From positions 1 through 42,985 of the forward strand of contig NC_010514.1 of NCBI RefSeq assembly GCF_000019725.1: DNA of 42,985 nucleotides, written 5' to 3'. Of this stretch, positions 25,289 through 32,211 are shown piece by piece (positions within the stretch are counted from its first letter, which is position 1; each line of letters starts with the position of its first letter). A program made the translations under genes and the position numbers. This DNA comes from Methylobacterium radiotolerans JCM 2831. Its GTDB lineage: Bacteria; Pseudomonadota; Alphaproteobacteria; Rhizobiales; Beijerinckiaceae. The notes below the pieces were generated by a model that saw only the letters and a program-made list of their open reading frames with translations, was not told the origin of the DNA and did no database searches.

Positions 25289-25870
25289 ATGCTCGTCGGA
25301 TATGCCCGCGTCTCTACCCAGGATCAGAACCTCGACCTCCAGCGCGACGCGCTGACGAAGGCCGGGTGCGAGCGCCTGTTTGAGGAGAAGAAATCTGGCA
25401 AGGCCGGCACCAAGCGTCCCGCCTTCGATGAAGCCCTGGCCTTCCTGCGCCCCGAGGACGTGCTCGTGGTCTGGAAACTCGATCGCCTCGGCCGCTCTCT
25501 CGTCGAGATGATGCGCACCATAGACGGCCTGCGCGTGAAGGAGATCCATTTCCGCTCGCTCACCGAGCAGTTCGACAGCGCCACCGCCCACGGACGCTTC
25601 GCCCTGCAGATGCACGGGGCCATGGCCGAGTACTTCCTCGACCTCAATCGCGAGCGCACCATGGAAGGCTTGAAGGCCGCTCTCGCCCGAGGCCGCAGGG
25701 GCGGCCGGCCGAAGAAGCTCAAGGAGGCCGACCTCGAGGCGGCCCGGGCCATGCTGGCAGCCGGTACGATCAGCGTCGCCGAGATTGCCAGGCGGCTCGG
25801 CGTCAACCGCGACACCTTCTACAACTACTTTCCCCGTGCCCGTGCCAACAGCGTGGCCGCAAAGGGCTGA
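25289..25870 (+). CDS. Serine resolvase/invertase, Tn3 resolvase type
   Basis: A 193-residue protein. The N-terminal catalytic domain starts MLVGYARVSTQDQNLDLQ with the active-site Ser in RVSTQ. The conserved VWKLDRLGRSL and the E-helix region follow, and the C-terminal HTH is SVAEIARRLGVNRDTFYNYF. It would resolve cointegrates or plasmid multimers. A gene-sized companion follows 100 bases downstream, as also happens with the second resolvase at 34126-34701. Confidence 0.9.
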   Translation: MLVGYARVSTQDQNLDLQRDALTKAGCERLFEEKKSGKAGTKRPAFDEALAFLRPEDVLVVWKLDRLGRSLVEMMRTIDGLRVKEIHFRSLTEQFDSATAHGRFALQMHGAMAEYFLDLNRERTMEGLKAALARGRRGGRPKKLKEADLEAARAMLAAGTISVAEIARRLGVNRDTFYNYFPRARANSVAAKG

Positions 25871-25969
25871 TCCCCCCGCCAGTCAGAGGCCACCATCTTG
25901 CTGCTGGCAGGGCCAGCGGGCGGCCCGCAGGCATCCCTGCCGGACCCTGACCTCGATAGCCGGAGCACC

Positions 25970-26436
25970 ATGCCGATCAGCCACCGTCAGCTCACCGCCG
26001 CCCTGCTCGCCGCCGAGCACATCGCCGATCGGCATGTGATCGCTGCCTTCGTCGCCCAGGCCGCGACGCAGCCGGGCCGAACCCGTTCCCGGCGACCAGC
26101 GTCGGCGCCGTCCTCCAGGTCTGGCGGCAGCGAGCCGCGGAGTTTCAGTCGTTCGCCGTGGAAACGGCGGGCCTCACCTGCCTGCTCGCGACCCTATCCG
26201 ACCTCAGCCTCGACGAACCGCTGATGCAGGAGATCCTGCGGGCGGGGCCACACACGGTGAACGTGTTCCACCGCGGCGACGGACGCCGGATCGTCGGGGC
26301 GGTGCTCTACGGCAAGCCGGGCGCCGCCCTGCCGGTTCTGCCGATACCGCGAGTGAAGCGTCCCGGCCCGGTACCACGCTCACGTGCTCGCGACGTGCCT
26401 GGTCAGCTCGACCTGTTCGCGCAAGCCGGCACCTGA
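25970..26436 (+). pseudogene. Frameshifted copy of the resolvase-associated unknown protein
   Basis: The N-terminal frame starts MPISHRQLTAALLAAEHIAD, and the C-terminal frame contains LTCLLATLSDLSLDEPLMQ, HTVNVFHRGDGRRIVGAVLY and ends GQLDLFAQAGT. Together they align along their full length with the intact 153-residue protein at 33597-34058. Comparison places a one-base deletion at about 26075, where CAGCCGG-GCCGAAC replaces CAGCCGGCGCCGAAC. The gene follows resolvase 1 in the same orientation. Confidence 0.8.
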
Positions 26437-26451
26437 TGGTCGACTTGGACC

Positions 26452-26778
26452 CTACGGGGTCTGTGGTGATGGTGCAGGGCTGTGCTCGGTGCTGAGAGGC
26501 TTCGCCTGGAGCAGCTCCCGCATGGCTTTGCTCGGCTTGAACGCGACTCTGCCCTTCGCTGGCACCGTGACGACGGCTTGGCTTCGCGGATTGCGAGCGA
26601 TCCGAGCTCGGTGATGTCGAACTGTGAAGGTGCCGAACTCTCGCAGCTCGATCCGATCACCGCGGACGAGCGCGGTGGTCATGGTCTTGAGGATCGTGGC
26701 GACGATCGCCTCGACGTCCCGGGCGTAGAGATGGGGGTTCTTGGCCGCGATACGGGCCACAAGCTCGGATCGGATCAT
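26452..26778 (-). CDS. ihfB: IHF beta-like DNA-bending protein
   Basis: A 108-residue protein of the HU/IHF family. It has MIRSELVARIAAKNPHL at the start, then DRIELREFGTFTVRHHRARI, then RNPRSQAVVTVPAKGRVAFKP, where the RNP beta-arm inserts into the DNA minor groove. The C-terminal extension is Ser/Pro-rich. The SELV, HL and RIELR residues favour the IHF beta branch. A chromosomal copy is expected as well, so a plasmid-borne IHF beta could change nucleoid or recombination behaviour. It lies downstream of luxI and the 56-residue gene on the same strand, 73 bases after the latter. Confidence 0.82.
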   Translation of the reverse strand: MIRSELVARIAAKNPHLYARDVEAIVATILKTMTTALVRGDRIELREFGTFTVRHHRARIARNPRSQAVVTVPAKGRVAFKPSKAMRELLQAKPLSTEHSPAPSPQTP

Positions 26779-26851
26779 GGTCCAACCGATGCCGCCTCAT
26801 TCAGCGACGTGCAACCGCGTGCCTGAAAACGTAGCGACCGAGTACCGTTCG

Positions 26852-27022
26852 CTAAGACAGGCGTTGGGCCAACTTCGCGCCGAGGTTGAGCAAGATCTGG
26901 TCGATCAACTCTCGGAGATCGGGATCTGCTATCCGGTCGATCGCAGCGCGCAGATCGATCGCCAAGCTTGCCGCTAACTCCACGGGGTCGCTGCCGCCAC
27001 CTGCAACATCGGTCGTCGACAT
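26852..27022 (-). CDS. 56-residue acidic helical protein directly downstream of luxI
   Basis: A small frame with good coding character: MSTTDVAGGGSDPVEL, then two amphipathic helices (LAIDLRAAIDRIADPDLREL, IDQILLNLGAKLAQRL). The ribosome binding site GGCAGGAC precedes the ATG closely, and the start lies only 36 bases after the luxI stop, so the two are probably cotranscribed. In Rhizobium leguminosarum a small protein gene, cinS, follows the luxI-type gene cinI in the same way and acts as an antirepressor. That is an analogy of position and size, not of sequence. Confidence 0.6.
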   Translation of the reverse strand: MSTTDVAGGGSDPVELAASLAIDLRAAIDRIADPDLRELIDQILLNLGAKLAQRLS

Positions 27023-27058
27023 GTCCTGCCTGCTTCAGTCGAGAGGAGAGCCGAACGG

Positions 27059-27712
27059 CTAGAGCGCAAGTGTGGGGCGGTCCGTGGTTGCCGAGGACGC
27101 ACGCAGGACTGGCGTCTTCAAGTCCGAGCCATGAGCCGAGAACGCCGCCTGCGCGATCGTCAGCGTCTGCGGAACCAAGCGCGCGTAGATCGGCAGAAGG
27201 AGAGCCCCATCATAGGTCGTCGGCAGCGCGAGGGGCTCGACATCCCAGCCCATGTCCATAACGCGATCCACGAGGACCGGGTGGGTCTGCACGAGCAACC
27301 CGTCGAGATCCAGGACCTCGACGGCACGTGCCACCGCGGCGAACGCCGCCCGCGTCAGCGCGCTCGGCCCCTTCGCTTCCCGCTTTTTCGGCGAGACGGC
27401 ATGGCGGGTCCATTCGTAGATCCGCGGCCCAGCCGGCGACCGCGCCCCCTGCATGATCTCCGGGTAGACGTCCGTCACCAGGTGCGGCCGCGTGGTGGGC
27501 AGGAGCCGTGCGTAAGAGATGATCTCGCCGTGTTCCTCGCCGACGATATGGATGCTGTGAGGACTGTCGAACTGATCCCGCTCGCGGCCGTCCGGTTTCC
27601 GGCACGCCTCCCATCCCAGATGGTCGACGAAGAAGCTGTGCCTGAACTTGTAGATACGCTCGGCCAGATCGGGAAGATCCCGATCGATGTCGCCGGTCAC
27701 CAGCCTGAACAT
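27059..27712 (-). CDS. LuxI-family acyl-homoserine-lactone synthase
   Basis: A 217-residue autoinducer synthase. The invariant residues are in place: R24, F28 and W34 (YKFRHSFFVDHLGWE), D46 and D49 (ERDQFDS), R69 (SYARLLPT), E100 and R103 (IYEWTRHAV). It would make an acyl-homoserine lactone from SAM and an acyl carrier or CoA thioester; the acyl chain cannot be told from sequence. The gene is 91 bases downstream of luxR in the same orientation. Its leader contains palindromes resembling a lux box and a hairpin covering the ribosome binding site. A 56-residue gene follows. Confidence 0.93.
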   Translation of the reverse strand: MFRLVTGDIDRDLPDLAERIYKFRHSFFVDHLGWEACRKPDGRERDQFDSPHSIHIVGEEHGEIISYARLLPTTRPHLVTDVYPEIMQGARSPAGPRIYEWTRHAVSPKKREAKGPSALTRAAFAAVARAVEVLDLDGLLVQTHPVLVDRVMDMGWDVEPLALPTTYDGALLLPIYARLVPQTLTIAQAAFSAHGSDLKTPVLRASSATTDRPTLAL

Positions 27713-27750
27713 CGCGATGGCTCCATGCAGGGCATGGAGGTTGATCGCGA
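27713..27750 (-). promoter_or_regulatory. luxI leader hairpin that covers the ribosome binding site
   Basis: CTCCATGC (27721-27728) and GCATGGAG (27732-27739) form a perfect 8-base-pair stem with a three-base loop. CGCGAT/ATCGCG (about 27713-27717 and 27744-27749) can extend it after an internal loop. On the mRNA, the GGAG eight bases before the luxI ATG lies in the stem, so folding would hide the Shine-Dalgarno sequence and bring the start codon to the stem base. Confidence 0.6.
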
Positions 27751-27751
27751 A

Positions 27752-27784
27752 ATCTACGGGGAGGCGGCATCCGTAGATCTACGG
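27752..27784 (-). promoter_or_regulatory. Putative lux box: overlapping palindromes upstream of luxI
   Basis: CCGTAGATCTACGG (27771-27784) is a perfect 14-base palindrome. Its left half also pairs with ATCTACGG (27752-27759), giving a second perfect 8-base inverted repeat spaced by 11 bases. Thus three CCGTAGAT-type half-sites lie 40-72 bases before the luxI start, where a LuxR regulator would be expected to bind. Confidence 0.6.
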
Positions 27785-27803
27785 ACGCGGCTCGCGCCAG
27801 GTT

Positions 27804-28550
27804 TCAGTCTATGATGTGACGGCGCAGCGCCTCGGCGACAGCCTGCGTACGCGTGACGCTATTCAGCTTGCGGACCGCGCTGCCGAGATGGTGCTCGACG
27901 GTGCGTGTGGAGATCGAGAGGATCACTCCGATCTCCCAGGCCGACTTGCCGGTCGAGGACCACTTCAGGCACTCGGCCTCTCGGCCCGTCAGGGGAGACG
28001 GCGGCGTCCCATCATCCTCCGAGAGGCCCCGCCGCCGGGCGATGGCCTTGGCCGTCGACATCGCATAGATGGCCACGAGATGGAGCGCCGCCCGCTCGTC
28101 CTGCGAGAGCCGGACCTGCTCCCCACCGAAGCTGACGCCCGCCTCGGTTCCGTCGATCTGGTGGAATGGCACGCAGAAGCCCTCGTTGAGGCTGAAGGCG
28201 CGCGCCTCCTCCATCACGACCATGCCCTCGGGCGTGACTTGCGCGTCGACGGCCTCCTGCCACAGGAACGGATCGGTCGTGCCTCGGATATGGCGGATGA
28301 CCGGGTCGACGTGCATGTGTCGCCGTTCCTGGTAGCGGCGCCCCCATTCCGGCGGCCACCCGGAGATGAGCGAGCAATCGTACAGGTTCTCGTGCGGCGC
28401 CCTGGGCAGGCCTGCAATCAGAAATACGTCATACCCGAAGATCGCACCACTTCTGCGTAGTTCCGAGTAGACATCGACGTCGGTCGACGCCCGGCGAAGA
28501 CGATGGACGATGTCGAAAGCAGTCTGTCGAATGCTGAGGGCGCCAGCCAT
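27804..28550 (-). CDS. LuxR-family quorum-sensing regulator
   Basis: A 248-residue protein. The N-terminal autoinducer-binding domain carries the conserved ligand-pocket residues: W65, W69 and Y73 (SGWPPEWGRRY), D82-P83 and W97 (DPFLW). The C-terminal HTH (LTGREAECLKWSSTGKSAWE, then SISTRTVEHHLGSAVRKL) is of the GerE/LuxR type. It lies directly upstream of luxI in the same direction and is the likely sensor of its product. The ATG at 28550 fits the family start; an alternative start at 28568 adds six residues. Confidence 0.92.
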   Translation of the reverse strand: MAGALSIRQTAFDIVHRLRRASTDVDVYSELRRSGAIFGYDVFLIAGLPRAPHENLYDCSLISGWPPEWGRRYQERRHMHVDPVIRHIRGTTDPFLWQEAVDAQVTPEGMVVMEEARAFSLNEGFCVPFHQIDGTEAGVSFGGEQVRLSQDERAALHLVAIYAMSTAKAIARRRGLSEDDGTPPSPLTGREAECLKWSSTGKSAWEIGVILSISTRTVEHHLGSAVRKLNSVTRTQAVAEALRRHIID

Positions 28551-28578
28551 CCCAGAACCGATCCCCAAGCAAAAAATT

Positions 28579-28623
28579 ATCTGTCGTGACGTGTCTATGC
28601 CGCAGATACGGCTTGCGACAGAT
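28579..28623. promoter_or_regulatory. Inverted repeat in the divergent luxR promoter region
   Basis: ATCTGTCG (28579-28586) and CGACAGAT (28616-28623) form a perfect 8-base inverted repeat, spaced by 29 bases, between luxR and the divergent small gene at 28672. The half-site differs from the ATCTACGG sites upstream of luxI, so another regulator may bind here. Confidence 0.4.
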
Positions 28624-28671
28624 CAGGTTATATCAACTTCAGGTTATTGCGGCGAGAGCAGGTGTCCCAGG

Positions 28672-28932
28672 GTGACTGACCAAACGCGCACGCTGTCTCT
28701 GCTGCAGCAGATTTCGGATCTGATGGACGTCGATCCTGCCGCCTTCAAACAACCCAGGTCGCAACCGGCGGTCTCTAAGGCCGGCGGCTCCGTTGCCGAA
28801 GGTGGCGAGGTGCCGACGCTTCAGTGGCTGGTTCGCGCATACTGCGCCCTGCCGACGGACGAAGCGCGCATAGCCGCCATTCGAATGATCGAGGCCCTGG
28901 CCGCTCCTGAGCCAAAGCTCGCGCCGGCCTAG
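28672..28932 (+). CDS. Small regulator-like protein divergent from luxR
   Basis: An 86-residue protein (starting TDQTRTLSLLQQISDLMDVD) whose second half, LQWLVRAYCALPTDEARIAA plus IRMIEALA, looks like the helical tail of small HTH regulators used for dimerisation. The linker is Ser/Gly-rich and no complete HTH is visible. The GTG at 28672 was chosen because the upstream extension overlaps the inverted repeat and has no ribosome binding site. Divergence from luxR suggests shared control. No named family. Confidence 0.5.
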   Translation: MTDQTRTLSLLQQISDLMDVDPAAFKQPRSQPAVSKAGGSVAEGGEVPTLQWLVRAYCALPTDEARIAAIRMIEALAAPEPKLAPA

Positions 28933-29055
28933 CAGTGACTGTCAGCCCGCTTAGATCTGACCGGGCCGCCGACCAGGTCTGGTCTGCCTCAGCCTTGTCA
29001 CGCTCCTTCTCCGCCGCGGGCTGCCCTCAAGGCCAAGCTGTGGCAGGCTTACGCG

Positions 29056-29484
29056 ATGCCGATCCGGCCCGAACACCGCTTCTTCTACCCGATCGACTGG
29101 CCGCAGCTCTCGGCCGTGATCCGCTTCGAGCGCGCCGCGGGGCGCTGCGAGACATGTCAGCGCCCGCATGGCCAGACCGTGTTCCACCTGGGTGATGGCC
29201 GCTGGTGGGACGGCGAAGGTGGGACGTGGCGCGATGGGAGAGGCAGACGCGTGCGCCTCGCCCTCGGTGTCGACGACGTGCTCGGGCATGTGCGCCGGAC
29301 GCGCGTGGTGCTGGCGGCGGCCCATCGCGATCATGACACCAGCAACAACACGAACGCCAACCTCGCGGCTTTCTGCCAGCGATGCCATATGATCCACGAC
29401 CGGCCCGAACATCGGCGCCGACGTTGGATCACGCTGTTCCGGCGCAAGGCGCTCGGAGATCTGTTCCGAGGCCCCTACGTCTGA
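29056..29484 (+). CDS. HNH-endonuclease-like zinc-binding protein, copy 2
   Basis: A 142-residue homologue of the protein at 5364-5792, with the same length and about four fifths identical residues by eye. It keeps the first Cys pair (CETCQRPH), AAHRDHD and CQRCHMIHD, as well as the C-terminal RRKALGDLFRGPY. Conservation of every Cys and His between two diverged copies argues that both are functional. It lies 20 bases from, and convergent with, the first MucR gene. Confidence 0.78.
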   Translation: MPIRPEHRFFYPIDWPQLSAVIRFERAAGRCETCQRPHGQTVFHLGDGRWWDGEGGTWRDGRGRRVRLALGVDDVLGHVRRTRVVLAAAHRDHDTSNNTNANLAAFCQRCHMIHDRPEHRRRRWITLFRRKALGDLFRGPYV

Positions 29485-29504
29485 ACGATGCTGGGGCGAT
29501 CCCG

Positions 29505-30023
29505 CTAGGCCTCGACCGGCTCCTTGGCCTTCCGTGGCCGGCCCGGGCGTTTCGGCTTCTCCGCCGTGGAGGCCGCAGTTTCCGTCGGCTGCCGCTTTGC
29601 CTTCCCGCGCATCTGCCCCAGGCCGATGCTCTTGGCCATCGCGGACCGGGCCTCGGAGTAGCTGGCCGCCACCATCGGGTAGTCCCGCGGCAGGCCCCAC
29701 TTCTCCCGATAGGTCGCGGCATCGAGGCCCAGCCCGGTGAGATGGCGCCTGAGCGTCTTGTACGGCTTGCCATCCTCGAAGCTGATCAGCGCATCGGGTC
29801 GGATCGACTTCCGGATCTGGGCGGCCGTCGGCTTCTCAGGGCGGGGCACGGCCGGCACACCCGGGGTGCCGAGCCCGGTAACCGCCGCGTGCACACTGGC
29901 GATCAGTGTTGCCAGCTCGGCGGCAGGCAGGGGGTTGTTCGACACGTACGCCGCAACGAGATCCGCCGTCACCTCGGTATAGTCGATGGCCTCAGCCTCG
30001 ATCGTCCCCGTATTATCGTCCAC
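29505..30023 (-). CDS. MucR/Ros-family regulator lacking zinc ligands, copy 1
   Basis: A 172-residue member of the MucR/Ros family. It has a helical N-terminal oligomerisation region (YTEVTADLVAAYVSNNPLPA, then ELATLIASVHAAV). The DNA-binding domain contains ISFEDGKPYKTLRRHLTGLG and ATYREKWGLPRDYPMVA. The Cys pair that binds zinc in Ros is replaced (ISFED), as in the zinc-less Ml proteins of Mesorhizobium. The tail is basic and AT-hook-like (PKRPGRPRKAK). The GTG at 30023 aligns with the start of copy 2 and follows AGGACAGG; the frame is open further upstream to 30125. Confidence 0.85.
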   Translation of the reverse strand: MDDNTGTIEAEAIDYTEVTADLVAAYVSNNPLPAAELATLIASVHAAVTGLGTPGVPAVPRPEKPTAAQIRKSIRPDALISFEDGKPYKTLRRHLTGLGLDAATYREKWGLPRDYPMVAASYSEARSAMAKSIGLGQMRGKAKRQPTETAASTAEKPKRPGRPRKAKEPVEA

Positions 30024-30125
30024 GGCGCACCTGTCCTTATATTCAAGGCGACATTCTGCCATCGCAGTCGGATATTCAAGGACATTTCGCTTCAAATCCG
30101 TTATGGCGACGCCGATTTCGGTCAC

Positions 30126-30449
30126 TTCAGCTTCTGCGAGTGAGGCGGTCAGGGTTTGCTCCGCGGTATCAGGAGAGCTGGCTTTACCCTATCGATCTGC
30201 GGCTCACCCTGCTTCACGACGTTTCAAGCCTGTGATGCATGCTCAGATGCCCTCCTCGACGCTCGGCGCGGGAGGCTACGAGAGCGGCCTTTGATAAAGC
30301 CGGCGACTGGCACCTTGTCGCCGCCGCCATTCTCCGAGCGTCGGTCCCGACCACGGATCAATGACAGGATGCAACTGTCTGTTAATCCTATCGGTCCAAG
30401 GCTGCCTGCTCGGTTACAGATCCCTGTAGCGACGTCGCAAGGGACGAGC
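30126..30449. other. Intergenic, no gene seen
   Basis: This lies between the MucR copy 1 upstream frame and the small Cys/His protein. Open frames are short and featureless. Confidence 0.45.
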
Positions 30450-30707
30450 ATGCCGACGACCAACGAGCAGACGTGCGAGGTCAGGGTGGAAGGTGCGTGG
30501 TGCCTCGCCAGCCTCACGGAAGTACGCCGTTTGTACACGATGGCACAGAAGCGCTGCCCAGCCTGTCATGGTCAAATAATGATCGCTGGGAGCTACATCG
30601 GCTCCGGCCGTCAGAAGCTCCGGCACCGTCGGTCGCACACCGGCTGCCCGCTCAAATCAGACACGTACATCGGAACGTCATCGCCGCACCCCCAGGCCCT
30701 CGCCTAA
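30450..30707 (+). CDS. Small Cys/His-rich protein
   Basis: An 85-residue protein with a possible zinc-binding arrangement: KRCPACHGQI at about residues 32-41, then HRRSHTGCPL at about 58-67. AAGGGA lies six bases before the ATG at 30450, which fixes the start; the upstream extension looks non-coding. I recall similar short hypothetical proteins in Methylobacterium genomes. Function unknown. Confidence 0.65.
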   Translation: MPTTNEQTCEVRVEGAWCLASLTEVRRLYTMAQKRCPACHGQIMIAGSYIGSGRQKLRHRRSHTGCPLKSDTYIGTSSPHPQALA

Positions 30708-30854
30708 CGGCCAGCTCGAGCAGAGCCTGACTCATTCCCAATACGCTCCCGATCGACCTCTCGGCTGCGGATCGGTCTGTCCCCTGTCCCGATCAACAGG
30801 CTGAACGAGCGAGGGAGGGAACAATCTCACATCTCTCCCAGGCACATGGACCTG

Positions 30855-31310
30855 CTAGGCCTTCGCTGCCCCTGCCTTCCGGGCTGTGGCTCCGCGGCTG
30901 GGTCGGAACTGCAAGCTCGTAGCGATCGCCGACCGCCTCTCGGAGTATCCAGGGGCGACCATCGGGTAGTCGCGCGGAAGGCCCCACTTCGCCCGATACG
31001 TCTCCGGGGTCAGCCCATGGACGGTCAGATGCCGCTTGAGCGTCTGGTAGCGCTTGCCATCCTCGAAGCTGATCAGCGCCTCGTGCGTGATCGAGGCACG
31101 GATCTGGGCTGGCGTCGTCTTGCTGGCCGCAGGAGCGGCGGGTGTATCGGAGTTCGTGAGGCCGATGAGAGCATCGGCCGCACTCGCGATCAGTGTCGCC
31201 AGGTCTGAGACCGGCACGTTGTTGCGCCTCACGTAGGCACTCACGAGATGAGCGGTCATCCGCCCATAATCCGCGGCTGAGACCGTATCGGTGATCCTGT
31301 TTTGGTCCAT
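30855..31310 (-). CDS. MucR/Ros-family regulator lacking zinc ligands, copy 2
   Basis: A 151-residue paralogue of the protein at 29505-30023, with the same layout: YGRMTAHLVSAYVRRNNVPV at the N-terminus, then HEALISFEDGKRYQTLKRHL and ETYRAKWGLPRDYPMVA. The zinc-binding Cys pair is again absent (ISFED). MucR-type proteins bind AT-rich DNA and often repress horizontally acquired genes. An AT-rich stretch lies just upstream of this gene at about 31365-31430, consistent with self-regulation (inference). Confidence 0.85.
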   Translation of the reverse strand: MDQNRITDTVSAADYGRMTAHLVSAYVRRNNVPVSDLATLIASAADALIGLTNSDTPAAPAASKTTPAQIRASITHEALISFEDGKRYQTLKRHLTVHGLTPETYRAKWGLPRDYPMVAPGYSERRSAIATSLQFRPSRGATARKAGAAKA

Positions 31311-31537
31311 GGTGCCCCCACCAGTAGTAGAATACCCGGGTGGTACCACGATCTGCTCGTGCGCAATCTTAATATTTGAAGATTATATACAATTGTTGCA
31401 GACAGGTCACAAATTCCTATTTTAGATAGTTTGATCGCTTAGTCCGTCTATCAAAAGTAGAGGCTTGTCGACTTGCCCTCGGGTGTGCCGGGGGAGCCTG
31501 TCAGTCGAACCCTTCAAGATGGCCTGTCGTTGAGAGG

Positions 31538-31777
31538 TCAGACGCCGCCCTCGATCTGCGCTCCGCCAAGCCAAGCGAGTGTGTCGTCCAGCGTGTCGAA
31601 CCGGTGTGCCTCCTGCGTGAACGGGGCCGGCAGAGGTGGGGCGGCCTCCAACAGCTCCGCGTACCATCCCCGGACGTCGCCGCCTTTGGTGAGGCTGCGC
31701 ACCACGCTGCCGACGACGTCCCCGTCGAGGAGCAGGTCGTAGCTGCCGGCGGCCAAGCGCTGGAGGGTGTAGGGCAT
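31538..31777 (-). CDS. Small conserved hypothetical protein
   Basis: A 79-residue soluble protein (MPYTLQRLAAGSYDLLLDGD, then GDVRGWYAELLE, FDTLDDTLAWLGG) with alternating strands and helices and no Cys. Its coding character is good. It sits next to the tRNA gene, on the same strand. No family function is known to me. Confidence 0.65.
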   Translation of the reverse strand: MPYTLQRLAAGSYDLLLDGDVVGSVVRSLTKGGDVRGWYAELLEAAPPLPAPFTQEAHRFDTLDDTLAWLGGAQIEGGV

Positions 31778-31794
31778 CGCAGTTCCGGCAGAGA

Positions 31795-31870
31795 TGGTGG
31801 GCCCGGCAGGACTCGAACCTGCAACCAGACCGTTATGAGCGGTCGGCTCTAACCGTTGAGCTACAGGCCC
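31795..31870 (-). tRNA. tRNA with CAU anticodon, probably tRNA-Ile2
   Basis: A complete cloverleaf can be folded: acceptor GGGCCTG with CGGGCCC (one G-T pair), D-arm GCTC...GAGC, anticodon stem GACCG/CGGTC with loop CTCATAA, and T-arm with GGTTCGAGTCC. The 3' CCA is encoded. The CAU anticodon could be Met or lysidine-modified Ile2. The C4-G69 and C5-G68 pairs are the ones TilS uses to recognise Ile2 in E. coli, and the overall sequence resembles Ile2, so that is preferred. The anticodon stem is unusual compared with chromosomal copies known to me. Confidence 0.88.
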
Positions 31871-31938
31871 CTGGCCTCACATAGTCGGCAGGTCTCCTGG
31901 GTCACAACCTGCGCCCTTCAAGCCGAGCGACGATGCGA

Positions 31939-32211
31939 TCAGTGCTGCGGATCCGAGCTCTGGCTGGTGAAGATCGCCAGACCGTGCTTCGCAACGAGCG
32001 CACGAAACGCCCGGACGGCTTCCTGATCCGTGGCGAACTCCACGGACCACCGCGTGCAACCACCCCCGATGTGCACGACCTCCATCCGCCAGGGGGCCTG
32101 CGAGCCGGCACGGCGGTAGATCTCCAGGTCGATCGTCTCGCCGTCGTGGCTCACGGGGCCGGACAGCGAGGAGTGCTCGAAGTCCTCATCCTCGCCCGGC
32201 GACACGCTCAT
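31939..32211 (-). CDS. Small conserved hypothetical protein
   Basis: A 90-residue acidic protein with a beta-rich core (DGETIDLEIYRRAG, WRMEVVHIGGGCTRWSVEF) followed by a helix (DQEAVRAFRALVAKHG). Its ATG overlaps the stop of the upstream HTH gene as ATGA, so the two are translationally coupled. No known function. Confidence 0.65.
   Translation of the reverse strand: MSVSPGEDEDFEHSSLSGPVSHDGETIDLEIYRRAGSQAPWRMEVVHIGGGCTRWSVEFATDQEAVRAFRALVAKHGLAIFTSQSSDPQH

Noticed and set aside
31795..31870. tRNA as integration site of a genomic island
   Set aside because: No tyrosine integrase lies nearby and no repeated tRNA 3' end was noticed elsewhere in the window.
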